Counted from the first letter of the stretch, positions 17,345-28,640 are shown. The stretch: DNA of 64,000 bases from Actinocatenispora comari (GCF_017312725.1 NZ_BOPO01000063.1:26662-90661), one strand, 5' to 3'. Numbers and translations are program-made. Notes: a model not told the origin generated them from the letters alone.

Positions 17345-18220
17345 TCAGCCTGCCGTCGCGTTCGGGAGCAGGGCGAGCAGGGCGGTGGCGGCCGGCGGCG
17401 GGGTGCGGTCGGCGGCGACCACCGCGAGCAGCTCGCGCGGGATCGGCGGGTCGGTGCGCAGCCCGACCATCCGGTCGGTGCCGCGCACGGTCAGCGGCGG
17501 CAACAGCGACACACCCAGCCCGTGCGCGACCAGTTCGACCAGGTGCGCGATGGTGTCGACCTCGCAGCAGACCCGGCGGGTCAGCCCGTGCCGGGCGCAG
17601 ACCTCGTCGATGCGGCGGCGCAGCGACGAGTCCGGCCGGTACTCGACGAAGTCGCGGTCGCCGAGCGCGTCGAGCGCGACGGTGCCGGCCGCCGCGAGCG
17701 GGTCGGCGGCGGCGACCGCGAGCACCAGATCCTCGGCTCCGAGCGGGATCTCGCGCAGGCCGCGCGGGTCGATCGGCCGGTCCACGAACGCGACGTCCAG
17801 CTCGCCGGCGGCGGTGGCCCGGGCCAGCCCGGACGCGCTGGAGTTGGTCAGCCGCAGCGCCACCCCGGGGTGCCGGCGGTGGAACTCGGTCAGCAGCGCC
17901 GGCAGGTCGATGCCGCCGAGCGTCTGCAGCACGCCGACCGACAGCCGGCCGCGCAGCACCCCGCGCACCCCGGCGACCGCGTCCCGGCCGTCCGCGGCGG
18001 CGGCGAGTGCCTGCCGGGCCGCGGGGAGCAGCGCCGCGCCGGCGGCGGTGAGCCGGACCCGCCGGCTGGTGCGGACGAACAGGTCGGTGCCGAGCTCGCG
18101 CTCCAGCGCCCGGATCGAGCCGGACAGGCTGGACTGCACCACGTGCACCCGCCGCGCCGCCCGGGTGAAGTGCAGCTCCTCCGCGACGGCGACGAAGTGG
18201 TCGAGTTGCCGCAGCTCCAT
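17345..18220 (-). CDS. LysR family transcriptional regulator
   Basis: 291 aa starting MELRQLDHFVAVAEELHFTRAARRVHVVQSSLSGSIRALE, a canonical LysR winged helix-turn-helix with linker helix. The C-terminal periplasmic-binding-like domain senses an unknown effector (LSVGVLQTLGGIDLPALLTEF... VDTIAHLVELVAHGLGVSLLP). It is divergent from the MFS transporter gene across a 123-bp gap containing a repeated GATCGA motif, and so very likely controls that transporter and itself. Confidence 0.92.
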   Translation of the reverse strand: MELRQLDHFVAVAEELHFTRAARRVHVVQSSLSGSIRALERELGTDLFVRTSRRVRLTAAGAALLPAARQALAAAADGRDAVAGVRGVLRGRLSVGVLQTLGGIDLPALLTEFHRRHPGVALRLTNSSASGLARATAAGELDVAFVDRPIDPRGLREIPLGAEDLVLAVAAADPLAAAGTVALDALGDRDFVEYRPDSSLRRRIDEVCARHGLTRRVCCEVDTIAHLVELVAHGLGVSLLPPLTVRGTDRMVGLRTDPPIPRELLAVVAADRTPPPAATALLALLPNATAG

Positions 18221-18221
18221 T

Positions 18222-18249
18222 GATCGATGGTACCGATCGACAGGATCGA
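18222..18249. promoter_or_regulatory. Three GATCGA copies in the LysR-MFS divergent promoter
   Basis: GATCGA occurs at 18222-18227, 18235-18240 and 18244-18249, the first directly at the LysR start codon. The first two copies flank the palindrome GGTACC. This could be the regulator's recognition and activation site, but the spacing is not the textbook T-N11-A. Confidence 0.35.
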
Positions 18250-18343
18250 AACAATCCGTTGGAGGGATCGGTGACGGGTTGGCAGGCTGGGGAGGACGGC
18301 GTCCGGCGGAACGGGCCGAGGACGAACCGGTGGAAGGGGCACG

Positions 18344-19558
18344 ATGGGGGTCATGACGGAGCAGCGGACGGCCCGGCGGGGCGCGGCGGTCGGCTTCGCG
18401 TTCGTCGCGTACGCGTTCGGCGTCACCATGGTCGGCACCACCCTGCCGACCCCGCTGTACGCGATCTACCAGCACGAGTACGGCTTCGGCAGCCTGCTGA
18501 CCACGGTGATCTACGCGGTGTACGCGGCCGGCGTGATCGCCGCGCTGCTGCTGTTCGGCCGGGCCTCCGACGCGTACGGGCGGCGCCGGGTGCTGCTCGT
18601 CGGCCTCGCCGCGTCGGCTGCCTCGGCGCTGGTGTTCCTGTCCGACGCCGGGTTGGCCGCGCTTTTCGTCGGTCGGGTGCTGTCCGGCCTGTCCGCCGGG
18701 ATCTTCACCACCACCGCGACCGTCACCCTGGTCGACCTGGCGCCGGCCGCCCGGCAGCGGACCGCGGCGCTGGTCGCCACCACGGTCAACATGCTCGGCC
18801 TCGGCTGCGGCCCGCTGCTCGCCGGGGTCCTCGCCCAGTGGGCGCCGCTGCCGCTGCGACTGCCGTTCCTGGCCAACCTGGTACTCCTGGTGCCGGCGGC
18901 GATCGGCGTGCTGCGCGCTCCCGAACCGGTGGCGGTCCGGCCGGGCGCCCGGCTGAGCGTGCAGCGGCCGTCGGTGGCGGCCCCGGCGCGGGCGGTGTTC
19001 GTCCCGGCGTCGGTGGCGGTGTTCGCCGCGTTCGCCGTGTTCGGGCTGCTCACCTCGATCGAACCCGGCTTCCTCGCCACCGTGTTGGGGCTCGACTCGC
19101 GGGCGCTGGCCGGGCTGGTGGTGTTCACCATGTTCGCCGGCTCGGCGCTCGGCCAGGTCGGGCTGGCCCGGGTACCCAGCCGGGTCGCGTTGCCGGTCGG
19201 CTGCCTGGTGCTGGTGGCCGGGCTGGCCGGGATCGCCGGCGGCCTGCTCGGCCGGTCGGTCGCGGCGCTGATCGCCGGTACCGTCGTGATCGGCGTCGGG
19301 CAGGCGCTCAGCTTCCGGTCCGGGATGGCGGCGATCACCGCGGCGAGCCCGGAGGCGGAGCGCGCCGCCACCGTCTCCAGCTTCTTCGTCGTCGCCTACG
19401 TCGGCATCTCGCTGCCGGTCGTCGCGGTCGGGGTGGCGGCGAACCTGTGGGGCCTGCGTACCGCCGGGATCGCGTTCACCGCCGCCGTCGCCGTCGTCGC
19501 GCTCGGTGCCCTGCTCGCGGTGCTGCGCCTGGACCGCCGCCGGCCGGGACCCGCCTGA
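18344..19558 (+). CDS. MFS transporter
   Basis: 404 aa with twelve predicted helices. Motif A is present between helices 2 and 3 (LLFGRASDAYGRRRVLL), and helix 4 begins LFVGRVLSGLSAGIF. GGAAGGGG stands a few bases before ATG 18344; ATG 18353 is too far from it. Sequence type suggests drug/proton antiport or metabolite export; the substrate is unknown. It is divergently transcribed from the LysR gene. Confidence 0.88.
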   Translation: MGVMTEQRTARRGAAVGFAFVAYAFGVTMVGTTLPTPLYAIYQHEYGFGSLLTTVIYAVYAAGVIAALLLFGRASDAYGRRRVLLVGLAASAASALVFLSDAGLAALFVGRVLSGLSAGIFTTTATVTLVDLAPAARQRTAALVATTVNMLGLGCGPLLAGVLAQWAPLPLRLPFLANLVLLVPAAIGVLRAPEPVAVRPGARLSVQRPSVAAPARAVFVPASVAVFAAFAVFGLLTSIEPGFLATVLGLDSRALAGLVVFTMFAGSALGQVGLARVPSRVALPVGCLVLVAGLAGIAGGLLGRSVAALIAGTVVIGVGQALSFRSGMAAITAASPEAERAATVSSFFVVAYVGISLPVVAVGVAANLWGLRTAGIAFTAAVAVVALGALLAVLRLDRRRPGPA

Positions 19559-19656
19559 CCGCCGCCCGCCGCCGGAACCACCGTCCGGTGCCTGGGCCAC
19601 CGCCGGCCGGACCGGCCCGACCGCCGTCCGGCGCCTGCCCGCCGTCCGGCGCCAGA

Positions 19657-19672
19657 CCGCGGCCGGCCGCGG
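19657..19672. terminator. 16-bp perfect palindrome between convergent genes
   Basis: CCGCGGCCGGCCGCGG reads the same on both strands, lying between the MFS and aldo/keto reductase stops in a 158-bp gap of Pro-codon-like GCC/CCG repeats. It could form a cruciform or terminator hairpin with almost no loop, so assignment is weak. Confidence 0.3.
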
Positions 19673-19716
19673 CGACCGTGCCGGGCGGTACCCGGGCGCG
19701 GCGGCCGGGGTGGCGG

Positions 19717-20583
19717 TCAGGCGCCGATGGCGTCGAGGTCGGCGCGGGCGTCGGCGGGCAGGTCCAGGCCGGCGCCGGCGATGTTCTCCCGCAGGTGGGC
19801 GACGTTCGAGGTACCGGGGATCAGCAGGATGTTGGGTGAGCGCTGCAGCAGCCAGGCCAGCGCGACCGCCATCGGGGTGGTGTCCAGCCGCTTCGCGACC
19901 GCCTCCAGCGCCTCGGACTGCAGCGGCGAGAACCCGCCGAGCGGGAAGTACGGCACGAACGCGATGCCGTCCGCCGCGGTCGCCGCGACCAGCCCGTCGT
20001 CGTCGCGCTGGGCGATGTTGTACCTGTTCTGCACGGTCACCACCGGCGCGATGGCCCGCGCCTGCGCGAGTTGCTCGGCCGTCACGTTGCTGACGCCCAG
20101 GTGGCGGATCAGGCCCTCGGCGCGCAACTGCGCCAGCGCCTCGAACTGCTCGGCCAGCGAACCGGGCTCGGGCGAGTGCACGCCGCCGACCCGCAGGTTG
20201 ACCACGTCGAGCACGTCCAGGCCGAGGTGTTCGAGGTTCTCGTACACCTGCTCGCGCAGCTGCCGCGGGCTGCGGGCCGGTGGCCAGCCGCCCCGCTCGT
20301 CGCGCCGGGCCCCGACCTTCGTGACGATGTGCAGGTCGTCCGGGTACGGCGCGAGCGCCTCGCGGATCAGCTCGTTCGTCACGTACGGACCGTAGAAGTC
20401 GGCGGTGTCGAGGTGGTTGATGCCGGCGTCGACCGCGGCCCGCAGTACCGCGATCGCGCCGTCCCGGTCCGCCGGCGGCCCGAACACGCCGGGGCCGGCG
20501 AGCTGCATCGCGCCGTACCCGACCCGGGTGAGGTCGAGGTCGCCGACGCGGTAGGTGCCGCCGGGAAGCTGCTTCGCTGTCAT
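19717..20583 (-). CDS. YdbC-type aldo/keto reductase
   Basis: 288 aa from ATG 20583 (GGGAAAGG just upstream); a longer start would add an alanine-rich leader. AKR barrel features: GYGAMQLAGPGVFGPP, the Asp/Tyr pair in HLDTADFYGPYVTNELI, Lys in HIVTKVG, and the NADPH-binding tail LIPGTSNVAHLRENIAGAGL. It closely resembles what I recall of Escherichia coli YdbC (GIAFVPYFPLGGFSPLQS, AWLLQRSPNILLIPGTS), a pyridoxal/pyridoxine 4-dehydrogenase-like group. At the catalytic His position it reads DVVNLRVGG, as in YdbC, so the fourth tetrad residue is absent in this group. Confidence 0.9.
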   Translation of the reverse strand: MTAKQLPGGTYRVGDLDLTRVGYGAMQLAGPGVFGPPADRDGAIAVLRAAVDAGINHLDTADFYGPYVTNELIREALAPYPDDLHIVTKVGARRDERGGWPPARSPRQLREQVYENLEHLGLDVLDVVNLRVGGVHSPEPGSLAEQFEALAQLRAEGLIRHLGVSNVTAEQLAQARAIAPVVTVQNRYNIAQRDDDGLVAATAADGIAFVPYFPLGGFSPLQSEALEAVAKRLDTTPMAVALAWLLQRSPNILLIPGTSNVAHLRENIAGAGLDLPADARADLDAIGA

Positions 20584-20733
20584 GATCGCCTTTCCCGCCG
20601 CGGCGCTCACCGCGGCTGCCTTCACCGTCCGCCGGGGCGGGGGCCCCGACCAGGCTCCGGTTCTCCTGGGACCGGGAGGACCAGGCTGGCGAGAGCCGAA
20701 TCACGCTGGCGCGCCGCGGCCGCTGCCGTGACG

Positions 20734-21531
20734 ATGGTCCGCGTGCAGATACGCAGGTTGATCCCGGCCGACGTGCCGGCCTGTCAGGAGCTGTCGGCCG
20801 ACCGTGGCTGGCTGCGCGAGGACCGACGCTGGGCGCTGCTGATCGAGCTGGCCGAGGTGTACGGGATCGACGCCCCGGACGGTGGTCTCGCCGGTGCGGT
20901 GACGCTGACCCGGTACGACACGCACGCCGCGATCGGCATGATGCTCGTCGCCGCCCGGTACGAGCGGCAGGGGCTCGGGCGGGCCCTGATGTCGCACGTG
21001 CTGGCCGCGGCCGGCGGTCCGGTCTGCCTGCGCGCCACCGACAACGGCCGCCCGCTGTACGAGAAGCTCGGGTTCGGCGCCGACGGCAGCTCGGTGACCT
21101 ACCTCGGCACGCTGTCCGGCGACCGACCGGACCTGCCGCCGACCCGGCCGGCCGACCGGACGGATCTGCCGGAGATCCTGCGGCTGGACGCCGACGCGTT
21201 CGGCGCCGACCGGTCCCGGCTGCTGCGCCGGCTGGTCGACCTCGGCCGGCTCCGGCTCGCCGCCGGCGGGTACGGCGCGAGCTGGCGCAACGGCGCGTAC
21301 AGCCTGCTCGGCCCGGTGGTGGCGGACGACGTGGCGACCGCGATCGCGCTGTGCACCGATCTGGCGGACGGGCCGGTCCGGCTGGACATCGCGTCGTACC
21401 AGCCGGAGTTCGAGGCGTGGGCGGCCGACCGGCTGTCCCGCGGCGAGCGGGTCAGCCTGATGTCGACCGGCGGCACCCCACCCGGCGACGTCAAGCGCCT
21501 GTTCACCCCGTTCACGGTCGCCACCGACTAG
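20734..21531 (+). CDS. GNAT family N-acetyltransferase with second C-terminal domain
   Basis: 265 aa. The N-terminal half is a GNAT domain with the acetyl-CoA loop in MMLVAARYERQGLGRALMSHVL (R/Q-x-x-G-x-G/A). The C-terminal half (PADRTDLPEILRLDADAFGADRSRLLRRL... to the end) is a second, degenerate GNAT-like domain seen in some actinobacterial enzymes. ATG 20734 is used; GTG 20728 is possible. Substrate unknown. It diverges from the aldo/keto reductase gene. Confidence 0.85.
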   Translation: MVRVQIRRLIPADVPACQELSADRGWLREDRRWALLIELAEVYGIDAPDGGLAGAVTLTRYDTHAAIGMMLVAARYERQGLGRALMSHVLAAAGGPVCLRATDNGRPLYEKLGFGADGSSVTYLGTLSGDRPDLPPTRPADRTDLPEILRLDADAFGADRSRLLRRLVDLGRLRLAAGGYGASWRNGAYSLLGPVVADDVATAIALCTDLADGPVRLDIASYQPEFEAWAADRLSRGERVSLMSTGGTPPGDVKRLFTPFTVATD

Positions 21532-21532
21532 A

Positions 21533-21586
21533 GCTGTCCCGACGACCAGCGCTGTCCCGACGATCGGGGCTGTCCCGACGTCCCGC
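21533..21586. repeat. Three tandem 18-bp units after the GNAT gene
   Basis: GCTGTCCCGACG recurs at 21533, 21551 and 21569 with 6-bp variable ends, beginning 2 bp after the GNAT stop and ending shortly before the convergent VOC gene stop. No hairpin function is obvious; an extension of coding repeat is excluded by the stop. Confidence 0.75.
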
Positions 21587-21607
21587 GGACGCGAGACGGG
21601 CCCCCGG

Positions 21608-21943
21608 TCACTCCACGCAGAACTCGTTGCCCTCCGGATCGCGCAGGACGGTGAGCTCGGCGCCGGGCCGGACCACGGTGGCGCCGAGCGCGACCAGCCG
21701 GGCCACCTCGGCGTCGATCGGGCCGTGCGCCCGCAGGTCGAAGTGCAGCCGGTTCTTCGCCGTCCTGGGCTCCGGCACCCGGACGAACCACAGGTTCGGC
21801 CCGCCCCAGCCGGCGGCCTCCACGTACGCCCGGTCGGCGGTGGCGTCCTCGTCCACGTTCGAGCCGAGCGCCGCGGCCCAGAACGCGCCGAGCGCCAGCG
21901 GATCCGCGCAGTCGAACGTGACGTTCTTGATGTAGGCGATCAT
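21608..21943 (-). CDS. VOC (glyoxalase-like) superfamily protein
   Basis: 111 aa: MIAYIKNVTFDCADPLALGAFWAAALG at the start and VLRDPEGNEFCVE at the end mark a single-domain vicinal oxygen chelate protein made of two beta-alpha-beta-beta-beta modules. The C-terminal Glu (EFCVE) and a His in RLHFDLRAH would be metal ligands. Function may be detoxification or dioxygenase-like. It follows the MDR reductase gene by 42 bp on the same strand. Confidence 0.88.
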   Translation of the reverse strand: MIAYIKNVTFDCADPLALGAFWAAALGSNVDEDATADRAYVEAAGWGGPNLWFVRVPEPRTAKNRLHFDLRAHGPIDAEVARLVALGATVVRPGAELTVLRDPEGNEFCVE

Positions 21944-21985
21944 CCGGCGACGGTAGGCGGTCGGGCCGCCGGCGGCGAGCGGGTT

Positions 21986-22969
21986 TCAGCAGCGCAGTAC
22001 GACCTTGCCGGTGGCCCGATTGGCCTCCATGTACCGGTGCGCGGCGGCGACCTCGTCGAGCTCGAACACCCGGTCCACCACCGGCCGGTACCGGCCCGCC
22101 TCGACGTCGGACACGATGCGCCGCAACGCATCCGCGCCGGCCCGGCCGGCCAGGTCCTGCGAGCCGAACGCGGTCAGCTTGGTACCCGACGGGATCGAGC
22201 CGACCGGCTCGAAGTCCGGCACCAGCCACTCGCCGCTGAGCAGGCCGGTCATGCACACCGTGCCGCCGCGCCGCACCAGGTGCAGCGAGTCGAGCATCGT
22301 CGGTGCCCCGACCAGGTCCAGCACCAGGTGCGGCCCGGCGGGCAGGATCCGGCGTACCGCGGCGGCCAGGTCACCGTCGTCGAGCACCACGTGGTCGGCG
22401 CCGTTGGCGGCCAGCCGCGCCACCTTCTGCGGGTTGCGGGTGGTGGTGAGCGTGGTCAGGCCGCGCTCGCGGGCGAGCGACACGGCGGCCAAGCCCAGCG
22501 CCGACGACCCACCGCGGACCAGCAGGGTCTCGCCGCTGCCGGCGCCGAGCGCGGTGAGCGAGCCGTACGCGGTCAGGAACGTCTCGGGCAGCGCGCCGAG
22601 CGTCGGCCAGTCCAGCGCGGTGTCCAGCCGCATCAGCAGCCGGTCCGGCAGCAGCGCGTACTGCGCGTACCCGCCGTCGAACGCGCGGCCCATGCCTCCC
22701 ATCACCGCGGCGACGGTCGCGCCGGTCGGCAGCAGCGGGTCGAGCGACTCGGCGACCGTACCGACGCACTCGATGCCCAGCACCCGGGGTGGCTCGACGC
22801 CGGGGGAGTGGCCCTGCCGGGTCATCAGCTCGGACCGGTTCAGCCCGGCGGCGTGCACCCGGACCAGCGTCCACCCGTCCCGGGCGGCCGGCCGCGGCAC
22901 GCTTCGTACCTCGATCGTCTCCGGCCCGCCCGGTCCGGTCCAGACCGCCGCCCGCATCGTCTCGCCCAT
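21986..22969 (-). CDS. MDR superfamily NADPH:quinone reductase-like protein
   Basis: 327 aa starting MGETMRAAVWTGPGGPETI, with GGAG 8 nt upstream. GroES-like domain: HAAGLNRSELMTRQG and VLGIECVGTVAES. The coenzyme loop is ETLLVRGGSSALGLAAVSLA, a variant of the usual G-A-x-G-x-V-G. No zinc-binding Cys cluster is present, so it belongs to the zinc-free quinone reductase/enoyl reductase branch. Physiological substrate unknown. Confidence 0.88.
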   Translation of the reverse strand: MGETMRAAVWTGPGGPETIEVRSVPRPAARDGWTLVRVHAAGLNRSELMTRQGHSPGVEPPRVLGIECVGTVAESLDPLLPTGATVAAVMGGMGRAFDGGYAQYALLPDRLLMRLDTALDWPTLGALPETFLTAYGSLTALGAGSGETLLVRGGSSALGLAAVSLARERGLTTLTTTRNPQKVARLAANGADHVVLDDGDLAAAVRRILPAGPHLVLDLVGAPTMLDSLHLVRRGGTVCMTGLLSGEWLVPDFEPVGSIPSGTKLTAFGSQDLAGRAGADALRRIVSDVEAGRYRPVVDRVFELDEVAAAHRYMEANRATGKVVLRC

Positions 22970-23053
22970 CGCGCACTCCCGCGTCCGTCACCGCTGCCGA
23001 CCATGATCGACCCGGCTGCCCGCCGGTGTTTCACCGCCCACCGCGTGCTGCGG

Positions 23054-24427
23054 TCAGCCGAGCCAGACCGACTTGACGTTGCAGAACTCGCGGATGCCGT
23101 GCGCCGCCAGCTCCCGGCCGTACCCGGAGCGCTTGATCCCGCCGAACGGCAGCTCCGGGTACGAGGTGACCATGCCGTTGACGAACACCGCGCCGGCGGC
23201 GAGCTCGTCGACGAACCGGTCCGCCTCGTTCGGGTCGGCGGTCCACGCGTTCGCGCCGAGGCCGAACCCGGTGTCGTTGGCGATCCGGATCGCGTCGTCG
23301 ATGTCGCTGGCCCGGTACAGCCCGGCGACCGGCCCGAACACCTCCTCGCCGTACATCTTCATGCCGGGCGTGAGGTCACCGACCACGGTCGGCGGGTAGT
23401 ACCAGCCCTTGCGGTCCGGACTGACCCCGCCGGTGAGCACCGTCGCGCCGCGGCCGACGGCGTCGGCGACCAGCTCCTCCACGTCGTCGCGGCCGGCCTC
23501 GGTGGCGAGCGGGCCGACGTCGGTCACCTCGTCGGTCGGGTCGCCCATCCGCAGTTCCTTCATCCGGGTCACGAACCGGGCCGAGAACTCGTCGAACACG
23601 TCGGTGTGCACGATGAACCGCTTCGCCGCGATGCAGGACTGGCCGTTGTTCTGCACCCGGGCGGTGACCCCGACCCGCGCCGCGCGGTCCAGGTCGGCCG
23701 ACGGCATCACCACGAACGCGTCCGACCCGCCCAGCTCCAGTACCGTCTTCTTCACCTCGTCGCCGGCGATCGAGGCCACCGAGCGGCCGGCCGGTTCGCT
23801 GCCGGTGAGCGTCGCCGCCGCGACGCGCGGGTCCCGCAACACCTGCTCGACCTGGCCGGAGCCGATCAGCAGGGTCTGGAAGCAGCCGGCCGGGAACCCG
23901 GCGCGTTCGAACAGCTCGCCCAGGTACAGCGCGGTCTGCGGCACGTTGGAGGCGTGCTTGAGCAGCCCGACGTTGCCGGCCATCAGCGCCGGTGCGGCGA
24001 ACCGCACCACCTGCCACAGCGGGAAGTTCCACGGCATCACCGCGAGCACCACGCCCAGCGGCTGGTAGCGGGCGTACGCGCGGTGGGCGCCGACCGCGCT
24101 CGGGTCCGCCGGTTCGTCGGCGAGGAACTCCGCCGCCCGGTCGGCGTAGAACCGCATCGCCCGGGCGCACTTGCCGACCTCGGCCTGCGCCTGCCGCAGC
24201 GGCTTGCCCATCTCGGTGGTCATGGTGACCGCGGTCCGGTCGGTCTCGGCGTCCAGCAGGTCCGCCGCCGCCCGCAGCCACTCGCCCCGCTGGCCGTAGC
24301 TGGTGTGCCGATAGTCCGCGAACGTCTCGTACGCCCGCCTGATGCGCGCCGTGACCTCGTCGTCCGGGTACGGCTCGAAGGTGCGCAGGGTCTCGCCCGT
24401 CGCCGGGTTCACCGTCGCGATCGCCAT
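23054..24427 (-). CDS. NAD(P)-dependent aldehyde (succinate-semialdehyde type) dehydrogenase
   Basis: 457 aa starting MAIATVNPATGETLRTFEPY. Active-site residues are intact: general base Glu in VLELGGSDAF (E231), nucleophile Cys in NNGQSCIAAKRF (C265), and the oxyanion Asn in VMPWNFPLWQV. The short N-terminus and NPATGE start match the GabD/SAD branch that oxidises succinate semialdehyde. It precedes the MDR gene by 84 bp and diverges from the MetE-like gene. Substrate preference is by family only. Confidence 0.92.
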   Translation of the reverse strand: MAIATVNPATGETLRTFEPYPDDEVTARIRRAYETFADYRHTSYGQRGEWLRAAADLLDAETDRTAVTMTTEMGKPLRQAQAEVGKCARAMRFYADRAAEFLADEPADPSAVGAHRAYARYQPLGVVLAVMPWNFPLWQVVRFAAPALMAGNVGLLKHASNVPQTALYLGELFERAGFPAGCFQTLLIGSGQVEQVLRDPRVAAATLTGSEPAGRSVASIAGDEVKKTVLELGGSDAFVVMPSADLDRAARVGVTARVQNNGQSCIAAKRFIVHTDVFDEFSARFVTRMKELRMGDPTDEVTDVGPLATEAGRDDVEELVADAVGRGATVLTGGVSPDRKGWYYPPTVVGDLTPGMKMYGEEVFGPVAGLYRASDIDDAIRIANDTGFGLGANAWTADPNEADRFVDELAAGAVFVNGMVTSYPELPFGGIKRSGYGRELAAHGIREFCNVKSVWLG

Positions 24428-24536
24428 GCCGACAGCCTCGCCCCGCCGCCACGGCGCCGTGGCGGGTTTCGGCGATCCCACCCCGGCACGGGTACGCCGT
24501 GGCCGGCCGGCCCGCGTGGCCAAGTAGCCTGCCGTC

Positions 24537-25553
24537 GTGAGCGAACAGGGGTACCCGTGGCCGGCGGGCGCGGCCACCGGGGTCGGGTCGCTGCCCGGTA
24601 CCGATCCGGGCGAGGCGTTGCGGGTGGTCTTCGGCGAACTGCCCGACCTGCCGTACCTGCCGGAGCTGCCCGACCGCGGCCCCGGCGCCGAGCTGCTCGG
24701 CCGTACCGCCGGGCTGCTCGCGGAGCTGCCGGTCGAGCTGTACGCGGCCCGCTGGCGCATCGCCGCCCGCCCCGGCCGCGACCTGCGGCGCACCCGGGAC
24801 CTGCTGGAACGCGACCTCGACCAGCTGGTCGAGGTGGCCGAGGGCTACACCGGCACGCTCAAGGTCGCCGTCGGCGGCCCGTACACCCTCGCAGCCGGGC
24901 TGGAGCTGCCGTCCGGCGGCGCGGTGCTGCGCGACGCGGGTGCGCTGCGGGACCTGACCGCCTCGCTGGCCGAGGGCGTCGCCGCGCACGTCGCCGACGT
25001 CGCCGCCCGGGTACCGGGGGCCCGGGTGCTGGTGCAGGTGGACGAGCCGTCGCTGCCGGCGGTGCTCGCCGGCCGGGTGCGCACCGCGAGCGGGTTCGGC
25101 ACGTACCGGCCGGTGGACGGGCCGGACGCCACCGAGACCCTGCGCACGGTCCTGGCCGCCGCCCGGGTGCCCGCGGTGGTGCACTGCTGCGCCGCCGACG
25201 TCCCGGTCGGGCTGCTGCGCGCCGCCGGCGCCGCCGCGGTCGCCGTGGACACCGCGCTGTTGCCGTCCGACGCGGCCGGGCTGGACGCCTGGGGCGAGGC
25301 GCTGGACGCCGGCCTCGGCCTGTTCGCCGGCGCGGTGCCGGCCAGCGCGTCGCGCGGCGCGGACGCCGCGGCGGCGGACGCGGTACGCGAGTTCTGGCAT
25401 CGACTCGGGCTGCCACCGGCCCGGCTGCCCGCGCAGCTGGTGCTCACCCAGGCGTGCGGGCTGGTCGGCACCGGCCCGGAGCAGGCCCGCGCGGCGCTGC
25501 GGTACGCCCGGGACGCCGCCCGCCGCATCGCCGACGAACCGGACGTCCGCTAG
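24537..25553 (+). CDS. Cobalamin-independent methionine synthase-like protein (Rv3015c family)
   Basis: 338 aa from GTG 24537. It matches the C-terminal (catalytic) barrel of MetE: ATGVGSLPGTDPGEALR at the start, LVQVDEPSLPAVL, VVHCCAADVPVGLL and VLTQACGL, which contribute the His and Cys zinc ligands. It lacks the N-terminal folate-binding half, so it probably is not a complete methionine synthase. Its position two genes before ligA is the same as that of mycobacterial Rv3015c. The methyl acceptor and donor are unknown. Confidence 0.85.
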   Translation: MSEQGYPWPAGAATGVGSLPGTDPGEALRVVFGELPDLPYLPELPDRGPGAELLGRTAGLLAELPVELYAARWRIAARPGRDLRRTRDLLERDLDQLVEVAEGYTGTLKVAVGGPYTLAAGLELPSGGAVLRDAGALRDLTASLAEGVAAHVADVAARVPGARVLVQVDEPSLPAVLAGRVRTASGFGTYRPVDGPDATETLRTVLAAARVPAVVHCCAADVPVGLLRAAGAAAVAVDTALLPSDAAGLDAWGEALDAGLGLFAGAVPASASRGADAAAADAVREFWHRLGLPPARLPAQLVLTQACGLVGTGPEQARAALRYARDAARRIADEPDVR

Positions 25554-25695
25554 CCGTACCACGGTGTCGTACGTGCTGGTACGGGGGGTTTTGCCCCGTC
25601 GCCCGTCCGCTGACCCCGTGATCAACAGCGCGCACCGCGGGCGGGCCGGCGCAAACGCGGGTCGCCGTGCGGTGACGCGGAGTAGGGTGCGGCGC

Positions 25696-26247
25696 ATGTC
25701 GGTGCCGAAGAAGCTGCCCCGCACCAAGTTCGCGCAGCTGCTGCAGACCCAGGTGCGCAACGAGTTCACCGCGGCCCAGCAGTACGTCGCGGTGGCGGTC
25801 TGGTTCGACAACCGGGACCTGCCGCGGCTGGCCGCGCACTTCTACCGGCAGGCGCTCGAGGAGCGCAACCACGCGATGATGATGATCCAGTACCTGATGG
25901 ACCAGAACATGCCGGTCGCGGTGCCGGGCGTGGACGAGGTGCGCAACGACTTCGACAACGCCGAGGAGCTGATCGCGCTCGCGCTGCAGCAGGAGCGCGA
26001 CGTGGCGGACGAGATCGACACGCTGATGGCCGCGGCCCGCGCCGACCACGACTACTCCGGCGAGACGTTCGTGCAGTGGTTCGTCGCCGAGCAGGTCGAG
26101 GAGATCGCCCAGATGTCGACCCTGCTCAACGTGGTGCGCCGGAGCAACGGCAACCTGTTCGACGTGGAGAACTTCCTCGCCCGGGAACGGGTCGGGGACC
26201 AGTCGGTGAGCCCGACCGCGCCCCGGGTCGCCGGCGGCACCCTCTGA
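25696..26247 (+). CDS. Ferritin (BfrB/FtnA-like)
   Basis: 183 aa, a four-helix bundle with ferroxidase ligands in QVRNEFTAAQQYVAVAVWF, ALEERNHAMMMIQYL (E-x-x-H), LALQQERDVADEI and FVAEQVEEIAQM. No haem-binding Met is evident at the two-fold interface, so ferritin rather than bacterioferritin is favoured. It stores iron as a 24-mer in the cytoplasm. The C-terminal 30 residues form a polar tail like that of mycobacterial BfrB. No iron box is seen in the 142-bp upstream gap. Confidence 0.92.
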   Translation: MSVPKKLPRTKFAQLLQTQVRNEFTAAQQYVAVAVWFDNRDLPRLAAHFYRQALEERNHAMMMIQYLMDQNMPVAVPGVDEVRNDFDNAEELIALALQQERDVADEIDTLMAAARADHDYSGETFVQWFVAEQVEEIAQMSTLLNVVRRSNGNLFDVENFLARERVGDQSVSPTAPRVAGGTL

Positions 26248-26360
26248 TCCGGTCCACCGCCGCCGGCCCGCGCGCCGCTGCGCCGGACGGTCCGCCCAGC
26301 CGGCCCGGTCACCGTCCCGGAGCGTCTCGACGGTTCTGTCGGCACCGGCCGATACCGTGA

Positions 26361-28592
<2,232 letters not shown>

Positions 28593-28619
28593 GCGGATCG
28601 GCCCACGTCACTCGGAGAT

Positions 28620-28640
28620 AACAAAACGGCCGAGTTTGTT
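28620..28640. promoter_or_regulatory. AT-rich inverted repeat downstream of ligA
   Basis: AACAAA (28620-28625) and TTTGTT (28635-28640) pair around a 9-nt GC-rich centre, in one of the most AT-rich spots of the window. It could be a ligA terminator or an operator for the GGDEF-EAL gene 200 bp downstream. Confidence 0.45.

Noticed and set aside
17345..20704. 1119-codon minus-strand frame covering the LysR gene and the region opposite the MFS gene
   Set aside because: Only its last 291 codons are a real gene with a proper LysR start; the rest is antisense to the MFS gene and low complexity.
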